Below the pieces are notes generated by a model. That model searched no databases, had not been told where the DNA came from, and saw only the letters and a list, made by a program, of their open reading frames with translations. Both the position numbers and the translations under genes were made by a program. Positions 44,095-53,676 of a DNA stretch of 64,000 nucleotides are shown piece after piece. Source of the stretch: Bacteroidia bacterium (GTDB taxonomy: Bacteria; Bacteroidota; Bacteroidia; NS11-12g; UBA9320); contig JAGYJG010000001.1 in the NCBI GenBank assembly GCA_018402155.1, positions 1,942,501-2,006,500 of the forward strand, given 5' to 3'. Within the stretch, counting starts at the first letter, position 1. Every line of letters begins with the position of its first letter.

Positions 44095-45174
44095 ATGAAG
44101 AATAAAATAACAACACTCATTTTGGTTATAATGTGCTCGCTAGCGAGCATGGCGCAAGTGGGCATAGGCACTACCAGTCCAAACACTACTGCTGCGCTAG
44201 ATGTAGAAAGCACCACCAAGGGGTTTTTGCCTCCCAGAATGACAACCGTACAGCGAAATGCTATCGCTAGCCCTGCTGATGGTCTTACTATTTTTAATAC
44301 TACCGAAAACTGCTTGCAGTGGTATAACGGTACTGGTTGGTATGATGGATGTGATGGTGACGGAAATCTTAGGGGTGGCGGTTTCACCAACGGCTTTGAG
44401 GATAATACAACATGTGCTACCAAAGTAATATCAGTTACCTCTTGTGCAAGTGTTACTGGTGCCACTATAAACGATGATGCAACTACAACAGATGGCACGG
44501 AATATGACTGGAACAACGCTACAAGCTATATGGGTGGTACTAATACAGAAGCCTTAGTAGAAATAGGCGGACAATGCTGGTTTGGACGTAATACAACAGC
44601 AGCCCCTACAGCCCCATGTGCCGACGCCATCAATACGGGTTGTAACGTGTGGGCCGCATCAGCATCATCACCTGGTGATATTGGTTCTTGGGGCTATTAC
44701 AATACCAGTTCTAACACCGCCTGGGCGACCTCGGAAAATGCAGCTGGTGAAGGATTATTGTACCAATGGAGTGCTGCTATGAATGGCAGTACCACAGAGC
44801 GTGCGCAAGGCGTATGCCCCACGGACTGGCACGTGCCTAGTGACTGTGAGTGGATGTATTTAGAAAACACATTAGGAATGAGTACAGCGGATCAGCAAGG
44901 GACAGGTTTAAGAAATTCTGGTTCTGTGGGCTCAAAGCTTTCAAATCTTACCTCATCTTTTACCAACAGCTCCGGGTTCACTGCCCTGCTCGCTGGCAAC
45001 CGCATCACCAATGGCACGTTCGGCAGTCGTAGCTCCGTCGGCAACTGGTGGTCTTCGTCATGGGCCAGTCATACCCATGCTCAATGGCGTGACTTGCTCA
45101 GCAGTCAGGCGGGCGTGCGCCGTAACAGCTCCTTTAAAGCCTTCGGCTTTTCTGTCCGTTGCCTCAAGGATTAG
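44095..45174 (+). CDS. FISUMP-domain surface protein 2
   Basis: Starting at ATG 44095 the protein has 359 residues: signal peptide (MKNKITTLILVIMCSLASMA), head module VGIGTTSPNTTAALDVESTT, then a FISUMP domain with GGQCWFGRNTTAAP, CPTDWHVPSDCEWMYLENTL, NWWSSS and the GFSVRCLKD end. The 5' and middle DNA is nearly identical to the gene at 45239, whereas the C-terminal 65 codons differ at many positions. The last ~220 bp look more GC-rich, with C-ending codons, than the rest of the gene. Confidence 0.8.
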   Translation: MKNKITTLILVIMCSLASMAQVGIGTTSPNTTAALDVESTTKGFLPPRMTTVQRNAIASPADGLTIFNTTENCLQWYNGTGWYDGCDGDGNLRGGGFTNGFEDNTTCATKVISVTSCASVTGATINDDATTTDGTEYDWNNATSYMGGTNTEALVEIGGQCWFGRNTTAAPTAPCADAINTGCNVWAASASSPGDIGSWGYYNTSSNTAWATSENAAGEGLLYQWSAAMNGSTTERAQGVCPTDWHVPSDCEWMYLENTLGMSTADQQGTGLRNSGSVGSKLSNLTSSFTNSSGFTALLAGNRITNGTFGSRSSVGNWWSSSWASHTHAQWRDLLSSQAGVRRNSSFKAFGFSVRCLKD

Positions 45175-45175
45175 A

Positions 45176-45238
45176 TACAGTTTAAAGTGGAACGTTTAGA
45201 GTTGAAAGAAGAAAGTTGAAAGAAGAAAGTTTAATAAT
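45176..45238. repeat. Purine-rich intergenic repeat
   Basis: It has the same type as at 44036: AGTTTAAAGTGGAACGTTTA then GAGTTGAAAGAAGAAAG repeated, reaching the start of the next gene. Confidence 0.6.
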
Positions 45239-46201
45239 ATGAAGAATAAAATAACAACACTCATTTTGGTTATGATGTGTTCGTTAGCGAGCATGGCGCA
45301 GGTGGGTATAGGTACCAATAGTCCCAATACCAATGCGGCCTTAGATGTAGTAAGCACCACCCAAGGTATATTATTCCCGCGCATGACCGAGACACAGCGT
45401 GACAATATAATCAGCCCTGCAGAGGGTTTAACCATATTTAATACTACAACAAACGCTATGCAAACTAATATCAGTACTATCGGTGCAGCCAATTGGAAAA
45501 ACTGGTCCAATGGTTTTGAGGATAATACAACATGTACTACCAAAGTAATATCAGTTACCTCTTGCGCAAGTGTAACTGGTACTACTTTAAACGATGATGC
45601 AAATACAGCAGATGGCACGGAGTATGACTGGACAGGAGCTACCAGTTTTACTTTAGGAACAGGGTTTGGCGCACCAAGCAATACCCGTGCATTAGTAGAA
45701 ATAGGCGGCCAATGCTGGGCTAAGTTCAACATGAATATTGCTTCTGCCAGCAATTCTTGGTGTTATAATAATACTAGTTGTAATACGGATGGTCGCTTGT
45801 ACAATTGGAGTGGTGCTATGAACGGCAGTACCACAGAGCGTGCGCAAGGCGTATGCCCCACGGGGTGGCACGTGCCTAGTGACTGTGAGTGGATGTACCT
45901 GGAAAACACCTTGGGAATGAGTACTACGGACCAACAATTGAGTGGTACTTGGAGGAATTCTGGTAACGTAGGAACGAAACTAAAATCTTCAGGCAGCTCA
46001 GGATTCACTGCCCTGCTTGCCGGCTACCGCATCTCCAATGGCACGTTCAGCAATCGTGGTACCAACGGCTACTGGTGGTCCTCGTCAGAGACCAGCGCTA
46101 CCCTTGCACGAAGACGCGGCTTGGACAGCTCTCAGGCAGGCGTGTACCGCTACAGCAGCTATAAGACCGACGGCTTTTCTGTCCGTTGCCTCAAGGATTA
46201 G
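45239..46201 (+). CDS. FISUMP-domain surface protein 3
   Basis: The 320-residue paralogue of the upstream gene has a signal peptide identical but for one residue, head VGIGTNSPNTNAALDVVSTT, shared block GFEDNTTCTTKVISVTSCAS, GGQCWAKFNMN, CPTGWHVPSDCEWMYLENTL, YWWSSS and GFSVRCLKD. It is probably a recent tandem duplicate. About 22 residues differ among the last 65. It is surface-exposed by inference; no partner is known. Confidence 0.8.
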   Translation: MKNKITTLILVMMCSLASMAQVGIGTNSPNTNAALDVVSTTQGILFPRMTETQRDNIISPAEGLTIFNTTTNAMQTNISTIGAANWKNWSNGFEDNTTCTTKVISVTSCASVTGTTLNDDANTADGTEYDWTGATSFTLGTGFGAPSNTRALVEIGGQCWAKFNMNIASASNSWCYNNTSCNTDGRLYNWSGAMNGSTTERAQGVCPTGWHVPSDCEWMYLENTLGMSTTDQQLSGTWRNSGNVGTKLKSSGSSGFTALLAGYRISNGTFSNRGTNGYWWSSSETSATLARRRGLDSSQAGVYRYSSYKTDGFSVRCLKD

Positions 46202-46202
46202 A

Positions 46203-46275
46203 TACAGTTGAAAGTTTAGAGTTTAGAGCGGAAAGTTTAGAGTGGGAAGTTTAGAGTTTAGAGCGGGAAGTGTAT
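46203..46275. repeat. Purine-rich intergenic repeat after the third FISUMP gene
   Basis: Units GAAAGTTTAGAGT and GAGCGGGAAGT alternate imperfectly. It closes the tandem pair on the right. Confidence 0.55.
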
Positions 46276-46395
46276 ATTGACGCACTGCACTTGTCGAAGT
46301 GCTTACTATACAACGTTTACAGTACAAAAAATAATCGTTGGAAACCAAGACAGCACTCTACATCCAAATCAACAAAATTGTAAACGTTTTTTCAA

Positions 46396-47574
46396 TTAAG
46401 TCTTTGCACCTAGACTCTGTAGATACTGCGCAGGAGATAGATTAGTTTGCTTTTTGAAAGCTACAAAAAACGGATTGTATGAAGTAAATCCAACCTGAGT
46501 TGCTAATGCATCAAAAGTTTTATCTACCAAGAAATCTTGATCAATAAGGAAAATAGCATCTTTGATTCTCTTGGTATTTTTAAATTCTGTAAAATTAATT
46601 TTTGAATAATACTTAAACAAATAAGCAATATGACTCGACGGAACATTCAAATCTTTGGCCAAGTCTTTGGCCTTATATTCTGAAACTCTAAACGGACTTT
46701 GGGTTGTTACAAATTTTTCAATGTTGTGTATGTACGCAAGATTTTTTTTATCAACTGTTGGCTGTACTATTTCATTGTGTTGACTTTCAAGGTGCTTATT
46801 ATCCAAAATCCAGGTAGAATCTTTATATAGAAAAAGGTTTGAGTCTATTTTAACATCAGTTTTTAGATTCGGAAACCCATACAAAATCTCAATATTAAAT
46901 AAGATAAAACCAAATTTGAGTCCCCAAATTAAAATATTGATGATAAAAAATGAGTTGCCTGTAATTATATCGCCACTTCTATATTCGTAAACAACGGATA
47001 AAACCAATTTTAAACCGGATATAATTGCAATTGTGATAATGAAAATAATCCACCTAGAAACTACCCATTGGTGCTCAGTGTTTCCTTTGTTTTTTGGCTT
47101 GAAGATTTTAGCAATAATTTTTTTTAATTCCAGAACAATCAAGACCATATAAAGCATAAAAAAAAGTACAACGCACCAAATCTGGGTCAACTCGATTGTA
47201 TGGTTTTGGAATACTTCAAATTTTGTTTGCAGAAAATTTAATGTCAAACTCAATAAAGGAAAAATAAAATGAAGTAAATCCCTTTTATAGAAGCTTCTAT
47301 AGTCCATCAATAAAGCCCTCAGGTACAAAAGAAAACTGGGAATAGCAATCAAACTTATGGGTATAAAATAGGTGTGAAAGTTAGGATGCAATTCAAAGAA
47401 ATCTAAATGAACTAGGCCATATGTGATGAATCGAAATGAGGCAAAAGCCAAAACAATAATGATGTATATATTGACATTGACGTTAGACTTATACGAAAAA
47501 AACATCAGGATAATTATGAATATACCGATAAAACCTACCAATAAAGATAGGAAACTTTCAAACTGAATATACAT
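46396..47574 (-). CDS. Membrane-bound AraC-family regulator
   Basis: The 392-residue protein has about seven transmembrane helices (1-240) followed by a linker and an AraC/XylS HTH domain (about 300-388: AKDLAKDLNVPSSHIAYLFK, FDALATQVGFTSYNPFFVAF). This layout, an integral membrane sensor fused to an AraC domain, is common in Bacteroidota. The signal is unknown. It converges on the FISUMP cluster and could regulate it or the gene at 48051. Confidence 0.82.
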   Translation of the reverse strand: MYIQFESFLSLLVGFIGIFIIILMFFSYKSNVNVNIYIIIVLAFASFRFITYGLVHLDFFELHPNFHTYFIPISLIAIPSFLLYLRALLMDYRSFYKRDLLHFIFPLLSLTLNFLQTKFEVFQNHTIELTQIWCVVLFFMLYMVLIVLELKKIIAKIFKPKNKGNTEHQWVVSRWIIFIITIAIISGLKLVLSVVYEYRSGDIITGNSFFIINILIWGLKFGFILFNIEILYGFPNLKTDVKIDSNLFLYKDSTWILDNKHLESQHNEIVQPTVDKKNLAYIHNIEKFVTTQSPFRVSEYKAKDLAKDLNVPSSHIAYLFKYYSKINFTEFKNTKRIKDAIFLIDQDFLVDKTFDALATQVGFTSYNPFFVAFKKQTNLSPAQYLQSLGAKT

Positions 47575-48050
47575 TATTGATCGATTTTTTTATGGAGACG
47601 GTTATATTCTTGGCTGTATTAAAGTGAGGAGTGGTATGACTTTTTAATAAAGCAGTACCTTTCGTTAGCAAAGGTAAGATTATAATCTTCAAACTGTTTT
47701 TTAGGGCTTTTATTTATATTGTTTTCACTAATTTTTACCTATCGGGTAAATAGATGGTTGAGGTCATCTTTTGTTTTAGAATCTAAAAATTCCCACAAAT
47801 TAGACTTACTGAAAAAGGTCATTATGTTTACTGATTACTGCTAATAATTGCCATTAAGCAATAAAACTTTAGCAATGAATAGAGGGTAGCTTTTACACAT
47901 CTTATTTGTAGGAATTGATTATTTAGTTTTGTTCCGATAATAGCGAATGGTATTCTATTTCTGATGTAATCAAGCATGAATATTTGGAAATACAATTACT
48001 CCTCGCTTTGGTCAGGAGAAAGTTAAATTAGAAAAACAACCACAAAAAAA
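47575..48050. other. Divergent intergenic region
   Basis: No gene or tRNA is visible in 476 bp. Both flanking genes start here, so promoters are expected, but I see no convincing TAnnTTTG box. Confidence 0.35.
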
Positions 48051-48809
48051 ATGAAACAATCCTATATATTTTTGACATGCTTACTACTAAGCACCGCCGC
48101 CATGGCGCAAGTGGGCATAGGCACCACCAGTCCAAATACTTCTGCTGCGCTAGATGTAGAAAGCACCACCAAGGGGTTTTTGCCTCCAAGAATGACAGGT
48201 GCACAGCGCAATGCCATTGCCACTCCTGCCCAAGGACTAATGATTTATTGTACCAATTGCGGTGCAAATGGTGAGGCACAGTTGTATAACGGAACTGCAT
48301 GGGTAAATTTAATTGGAGGCACAACCGCTTCTATAATTTTGGCTGTAGGTGATGACCACGAAGGGGGTAAAATCGCTTATTTATTAGTTTCCGGAGATCC
48401 AGGATATGATGCAGCTGTACAACACGGTTTAATTGCAGCTACTACAGATCAAAGTACCAGTGCTGCGTGGGGTTGTAGTGGAACCTCCATTTCAACTTCA
48501 ACAGCCTTGGGTACAGGCAATCAAAATACAATTAATATTATGGCAGGTTGTGGTACTGCGGGTATTGCTGCAAGGTTATGTGGCGATTTAGTTTTAAACG
48601 GCTACAGTGATTGGTACCTACCGAGTGAGGAGGAATTAGGTAAACTTCGGGACAATAGGACAGCGATTGGTAATTTAAATGAAATATATTATTGGAGTTC
48701 TACTCAATATAGTAGCAGTCATGCAGTTCGAATAAGAATTAGTAGCGGGGATTTTAGTAATCATGGAAAGACTTCAGGATATGGTGTTCGTGCCATTCGG
48801 ACATTTTAG
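48051..48809 (+). CDS. DUF1566/FISUMP-like surface protein 4 (mosaic)
   Basis: The 252-residue protein has a signal peptide (about 1-19), head VGIGTTSPNTSAALDVESTT and then a DUF1566-type domain (DWYLPSEEELGKLRDNRTAI, YYWSSTQYSSS, GYGVRAIRTF). Its 5' part matches the gene at 44095 almost exactly (through PPRMT), and then it switches to the version found at 39340 (AQRNAIATPAQGL, CTNCGANGEAQLYNGTAWVN). This suggests recombination among paralogues. The domain is related to, but distinct from, the FISUMP ends of the others. Confidence 0.75.
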   Translation: MKQSYIFLTCLLLSTAAMAQVGIGTTSPNTSAALDVESTTKGFLPPRMTGAQRNAIATPAQGLMIYCTNCGANGEAQLYNGTAWVNLIGGTTASIILAVGDDHEGGKIAYLLVSGDPGYDAAVQHGLIAATTDQSTSAAWGCSGTSISTSTALGTGNQNTINIMAGCGTAGIAARLCGDLVLNGYSDWYLPSEEELGKLRDNRTAIGNLNEIYYWSSTQYSSSHAVRIRISSGDFSNHGKTSGYGVRAIRTF

Positions 48810-49097
48810 TTATTTATCTATTTTACACTCTAACTGCGTAGCGGTTAATCGACGATCTACTTAGACGATATAGTCCATCTACTTCAAAATGTTGCTTTGC
48901 AAAGCGATTTGATTATTTGTGTCACACAACCTGTTGTCGCGTTTAGGTGGTAAGATTTTTAAATGCCAGTGTCACTATTAACCTACCCAAAAAAAAGTAA
49001 GCCAAAAGAGCAAAATAAGTAAGGGAAAAAACTACCAAATAACAAGATAGGAAATAAGCTGTGCCAAACATTGCAGCTTGTTGCTTGTTTAGCATAT

Positions 49098-49709
49098 ATG
49101 AATATTTTTCCACTGATAGTACTAGGTGCACTAGCAGCATGCTCACCAAAAACTCAAAAAAGTACCACCACAGAACAAGATAACACCATCAACATAACAG
49201 AACCAACTACAATGACAGAAGGAATAATAGGTATCACCAATTTTCATTATTTTACCATAAACAGTCTAGATGAGGAGCAAACAATCAACATGGCCGATTT
49301 TAAAGGCAAAAAGATACTGATCGTAAATGTAGCTTCTAAATGTGGCTATACCTCACAGTACGCAGCATTACAAAAGCTGCATGAGCAATACGGTGACCAG
49401 GTACAGATAATAGGTTTTCCATGCAATCAGTTTATGGGACAAGAGCCCGGCACGAAAGAGGAAATAGCTACTTTTTGCTCCAAAAACTATGGGGTAACTT
49501 TTCCACTGACCACCAAGATAGATGTAAAAGGGAAAGACCAGCATCCTATATACAAATGGCTAACTACCAAGACAGAAAATAATGTAGATGACTTTAAAGT
49601 AAGTTGGAATTTTAATAAATTTCTGGTAGATGAAAACGGTAAACTACTAGCCCATTTTGGCAGCGGAGTAGACCCAATGGACGAAGAAATAATAGCTGCA
49701 ATAAAGTAA
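49098..49709 (+). CDS. Glutathione peroxidase-family lipoprotein
   Basis: With ATG 49098 the protein has 203 residues and a lipobox (LAAC, Cys15), so it is likely periplasmic or membrane-anchored. The catalytic motif NVASKCGYTSQY places the peroxidatic Cys at about 82 (Cys, not Sec). GFPCNQFMGQEPG and the WNFNKFLVDENG strand are conserved. Bacterial members usually take electrons from thioredoxin-like donors. The 49071 start would destroy the lipobox position. Confidence 0.9.
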   Translation: MNIFPLIVLGALAACSPKTQKSTTTEQDNTINITEPTTMTEGIIGITNFHYFTINSLDEEQTINMADFKGKKILIVNVASKCGYTSQYAALQKLHEQYGDQVQIIGFPCNQFMGQEPGTKEEIATFCSKNYGVTFPLTTKIDVKGKDQHPIYKWLTTKTENNVDDFKVSWNFNKFLVDENGKLLAHFGSGVDPMDEEIIAAIK

Positions 49710-50001
49710 ATCAATCTATAGACCGTTTTGAGCACTGCATATAGGAAAACCAACAATCCTCTAATTACAACTAGACCACTCGATTTGTAATAGGTTTATT
49801 ACTATCTTCATTGTGCAAATTGACTAGGAGTGTGCCTCACACCTCATCATACGTTTTAAAGCAATACTTGATCTAAAAGCCGTTTATCTAAACTCAATTT
49901 CGGCAACCGTGAGCATGTATTTACTCTGTGGTGCAAATAGTACACAATACTAAAACCACTTGTGTATTGTTGATGCGTTAGTAAACACATTGTAAAATGG
50001 A

Positions 50002-52497
50002 ATGCTTTATTTCGCTCGTAATAACAGACTAATTGTGAATAGAATAATTAAAATCGTCCTTATTGTGTTTGTAGTGTTCGCTGCAGCTATTTTTGGTATT
50101 GGATTTTATTTTCACAAGAATATACAACCTATTTTAATATCAGAGATAAATAAGGCTTTGGCCGTAGAGGTTTCTGTAGATAAGATCACACTATCTGGAT
50201 TGCGAGATTTCCCTAACTTGGGTATAAAACTGAGCAATGTATCGATAAAAGAAAGCACTCCATTTTATAAAGATAAGCTACTAATAGCCGAAGAGCTAAA
50301 TCTTTTTTTAGATGTTTTGAAACTGTATAAAGGAGAATATGTCATAGATAAAGTATTGCTGCGCAAAGGTGTGCTGCGCATGGCAGATCTCAGCATAGGC
50401 AATAACTATGCTATACTAAAATCTATAGCAGAGGATAACAGCTCCTCTGTATCTTTTGCTATAAATGATTTAATCCTGATAGATTGCGACATAGAATACC
50501 AAAACATATTGGCCAAATTTTCGTGTAAAACAACGACCAAAAAAAGTACTATAGCGTTAAAATATACGGAAGCTACCACACAACTAGGTATAAAAGGCCA
50601 GCTAAATAGCACCTGCATAAGCTCAGGCAGGGAACAATATCTCAAAGAAAAAAATCTCAGTATACATACCCAAGTAACAGTAGATACGAAAGAGCGAATA
50701 GTATCTATAGCACCAAGTAGCCTGCGCATACAAAACGTAGATTTAACTGTGCAAGGAACTGTAAACTACACGGAAACTTCTGCTGTAGATATCGCTTTTG
50801 CCAATGCCAGCACATCCATAGAATCTCTATTGAGTATTCTACCAAAAAGCATAAAGGAGAGTTTAGAAGCGCTACATCTCACTGGCAATCTAGCGCTAGA
50901 AGGTCTTTTGCAAGGAAAAACATTTAACAACCACGAGCCACATTTATCCCTTCATTTCCTTCTACAAGACGCAGCGGCGAGCGTACAAGGTCTAGACCAG
51001 CAGATAGCTGGCATAAATGCTAGTGGGGATATTACCATACCCGCGCTGGGCAAACTGGCAAATGCATCGGCCAATTGTACTCTTACTAGCGCTTCTAACG
51101 GAAAAAACAAACTAAGCGGAGAGGTAGCCATACAAAATTTTGTACGGCCCACATTTACTTGGGACGGGCAAGCCCACCTAGACGCGGCCTTTGTTTTAGG
51201 ACTACTGGATAGCACAAATTTTAATGCAACAAGCGGAACGTTTGATGTAGACGGGAAAGTGACCTTAACCTACGATCTAGACAAAAACATACCTGCACCA
51301 AATAGTTTACGTTATGCTGGTGATATTACTGTAACTAATCTTAATGGAACCCTATCAGATCCAAAAATAAGCATACAAAACGGCCAACTATCTATACGCG
51401 TAGAAGCTGATAACATGGTAGTGAAGTCTGCTAGTGTAGCCTATAACAACACTACCGCCAATCTGAGCGGGTACGTAGAAAACTACACCACACTGCTAAA
51501 TACCGAAAGTACAGCCAAACTAGTTGGTGAGCTCACTGTAAACAACCTGTATATAAATGAGCTCTACCAAACAACGCAACAGCCCACTGAGCAGGTATCA
51601 TCTGCAGCACTCATACCTCTACACTTATCGCTAAATACTGTTTTTACAAATTTTAAATTCAATGATTTTGTTGCGGAAAAAATGCAAGGTTACTTAGAAT
51701 CTAATCGGATAAGCATACGCATGCCTCAATGCGAGATAACTGCTTTGGGTGGAAAAACGATAGCCAACATTGCACTAAAAAAATGGGGTGACAACCATTT
51801 ATTAGATATCAATTCAACTCTAGACAAGATAAATATCTCAGAACTTTTCAAGCAGTTTAATAATTTTGAGCAGAGCGAAATAACAAGCACACACCTAAGC
51901 GGAACACTCACGGGAAACATACTAGCCAAAGTAATACTCAATGAAAACTTTGAACCCATACTACCAAAGCTATATGCCAAAGCAACGGTACGCATAGAAA
52001 ATGGTGCACTAGTTAATTATGAGCCACTAGGGGAGCTTTCATCCTTTGCCAAAATAGAAGACCTCAAAAATGTACAATTCAAATCTCTTGAAAACACCAT
52101 TGAGATATTTGATCAAACTATTTTCATTCCAAAGATGAAAATAGCCAATAACGCACTGAATTTAGAAATAGAAGGTACCCACACTTTTGACAACTACATG
52201 AGCTATAATATAAGCTTGAGTGTAGCAGAGCTGCTAGCTACCAAAGCAAACTGGATAGCTCGGAAAGCTGAAAAACGAATAGAGCGCAACAAAGAGGGCG
52301 GGCTTACGGCGTATATACTAATGGAGGGGACACCCGAAAAGCTACGCATCACCTATGATAGAGCTACCGTAAAAGAAAACGTGAAAGAGGAGGTAAAAAA
52401 CGAGAAAACCAGGTTTATACAAGCGTTACAAAATGAAGGAAGCCTGCACCAAGAATCGGAGCGATCTAAGAATTACGAGGATGTGTGGGACGAGTGA
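50002..52497 (+). CDS. AsmA-like inner-membrane protein
   Basis: The protein of up to 831 residues has an N-terminal transmembrane helix (about 15-38) followed by a long periplasmic part rich in beta strands, with AsmA-type features: ALAVEVSVDKITLSGLRDFP, NLGIKLSNVSIKES and the late TFDNYMSYNISLSVAELLAT block. AsmA/TamB-like proteins form bridges for lipid transport to the outer membrane. A GTG at 50035 would put the helix right at the start and is a plausible alternative. The stop lies 25 bp inside the convergent hemW gene. Confidence 0.78.
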   Translation: MLYFARNNRLIVNRIIKIVLIVFVVFAAAIFGIGFYFHKNIQPILISEINKALAVEVSVDKITLSGLRDFPNLGIKLSNVSIKESTPFYKDKLLIAEELNLFLDVLKLYKGEYVIDKVLLRKGVLRMADLSIGNNYAILKSIAEDNSSSVSFAINDLILIDCDIEYQNILAKFSCKTTTKKSTIALKYTEATTQLGIKGQLNSTCISSGREQYLKEKNLSIHTQVTVDTKERIVSIAPSSLRIQNVDLTVQGTVNYTETSAVDIAFANASTSIESLLSILPKSIKESLEALHLTGNLALEGLLQGKTFNNHEPHLSLHFLLQDAAASVQGLDQQIAGINASGDITIPALGKLANASANCTLTSASNGKNKLSGEVAIQNFVRPTFTWDGQAHLDAAFVLGLLDSTNFNATSGTFDVDGKVTLTYDLDKNIPAPNSLRYAGDITVTNLNGTLSDPKISIQNGQLSIRVEADNMVVKSASVAYNNTTANLSGYVENYTTLLNTESTAKLVGELTVNNLYINELYQTTQQPTEQVSSAALIPLHLSLNTVFTNFKFNDFVAEKMQGYLESNRISIRMPQCEITALGGKTIANIALKKWGDNHLLDINSTLDKINISELFKQFNNFEQSEITSTHLSGTLTGNILAKVILNENFEPILPKLYAKATVRIENGALVNYEPLGELSSFAKIEDLKNVQFKSLENTIEIFDQTIFIPKMKIANNALNLEIEGTHTFDNYMSYNISLSVAELLATKANWIARKAEKRIERNKEGGLTAYILMEGTPEKLRITYDRATVKENVKEEVKNEKTRFIQALQNEGSLHQESERSKNYEDVWDE

Positions 52498-53630
52498 TCT
52501 TCATCTGCAAAAAGCTCACTAGCAATGTAGTCAGCAAATAAGAGACCCTTATCTGTCAGCCGTAAGATGGTGCCGTGTAGCTGCACCCAGTTGACCGATT
52601 GCCAATAGGCCAACTCTTCGGCGTACAGCTTTAGTATATCATAATTGTGAGTTTTTAGTATTTCTGCCAAATCTACTCCCCATATAGCCCTTAACCCAGT
52701 AAGTAAGGTTTCATTCAATCTATTTTGAGCAGTAAGTTCCTCTATTTCGTAGGTCTTTTTATTGGCGGCTATGTACTCCAAATACATTGCGTTATTACTT
52801 ACATTGAAGCTTCTGCTTTGCAAATCGTAACTATGAGCAGAAGGCCCTACACCTAGGTATTTTTTCTGTTGCCAATAGGCGGTGTTGTGCTTACTATAAT
52901 TGTCATTTTTACAAAAATTACTTACCTCATAATGCTGCCAACCCGCCGCATCTATTTCCTCTATGAGGATATCGTAGTGCCCAGAGGTAAAGTCCTCATC
53001 TGGTTCTTGGTATTTTTTTTGCTGCACCAATTTATGGTATGGTGTATTTTCCTCCATAGTCAAACTATACGCAGAAAGGTGATTTATAGGCAAAGCTAGC
53101 GCCTTTTTTATGGTTGCCCGCCATTCTTCATTTTGTAAATGAGGCAATCCATAAATCAGATCAATCGTAATATCTTTAAACCCGACAATAGCAGCATCAT
53201 GCACACATTGTATGCTTTGTAAAGCGGTGTGACTCCTATTCATCCACGTCAAATGTTCTTCATTAAAACTCTGCAAACCAATACTCAATCTATTGATTCC
53301 CACCATTTTTAGCATTTTCAAATACTCCAAACTCAAATCGTCAGGATTACACTCAAAAGTAATTTCGACTTGAGGTGATACGGTATAGTTTTCATAGACT
53401 GCTCCGAGTATTTCGTCTATTTCGTGAAAAAGCAAAACGCTAGGTGTACCACCGCCAAAGTAGATAGATGCAATTTTTTCATTGGGTTCAAAATAGGTCT
53501 TTCTACGTACAAGCTCCTTTTGAATAGCCGCTACTAAATCAGCCTTATGCTTTAGAGATACAGAAAAATGAAAATCGCAGTAAAAGCATGCTTTCTTGCA
53601 AAAAGGGATGTGTATGTATATTCCTGCCAC
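52473..53630 (-). CDS. hemW: HemW-type radical SAM haem chaperone
   Basis: The radical SAM protein has the cluster motif CKKACFYC (Cys11, Cys15, Cys18 from GTG 53630), then YFGGGTPSVL, ECNPDDLS and GLQSFNEEHL typical of HemW/CPO-III-like proteins. HemW transfers haem rather than making protoporphyrin. The frame runs open to 53684, but GTG 53630 begins just before AGIYIHIPFCKKAC and avoids overlap with the divergent Omp85-like gene. Length is 385 residues. Confidence 0.9.
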   Translation of the reverse strand: MAGIYIHIPFCKKACFYCDFHFSVSLKHKADLVAAIQKELVRRKTYFEPNEKIASIYFGGGTPSVLLFHEIDEILGAVYENYTVSPQVEITFECNPDDLSLEYLKMLKMVGINRLSIGLQSFNEEHLTWMNRSHTALQSIQCVHDAAIVGFKDITIDLIYGLPHLQNEEWRATIKKALALPINHLSAYSLTMEENTPYHKLVQQKKYQEPDEDFTSGHYDILIEEIDAAGWQHYEVSNFCKNDNYSKHNTAYWQQKKYLGVGPSAHSYDLQSRSFNVSNNAMYLEYIAANKKTYEIEELTAQNRLNETLLTGLRAIWGVDLAEILKTHNYDILKLYAEELAYWQSVNWVQLHGTILRLTDKGLLFADYIASELFADEDHSSHTSS

Positions 53631-53676
53631 TGTATAATTTAGGTATGTTGTATATCGTTTACCTTTGTAGGCAAAC

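Noticed and set aside
41083-48809. A complete diversity-generating retroelement
   Set aside because: No reverse transcriptase, template repeat or accessory gene is present, and silent non-adenine differences exist between the paralogues. Only the target-like pattern is reported.
49071-49709. Upstream start of the glutathione peroxidase gene at 49071
   Set aside because: It would put nine residues before the lipoprotein signal; ATG 49098 gives a normal lipobox.
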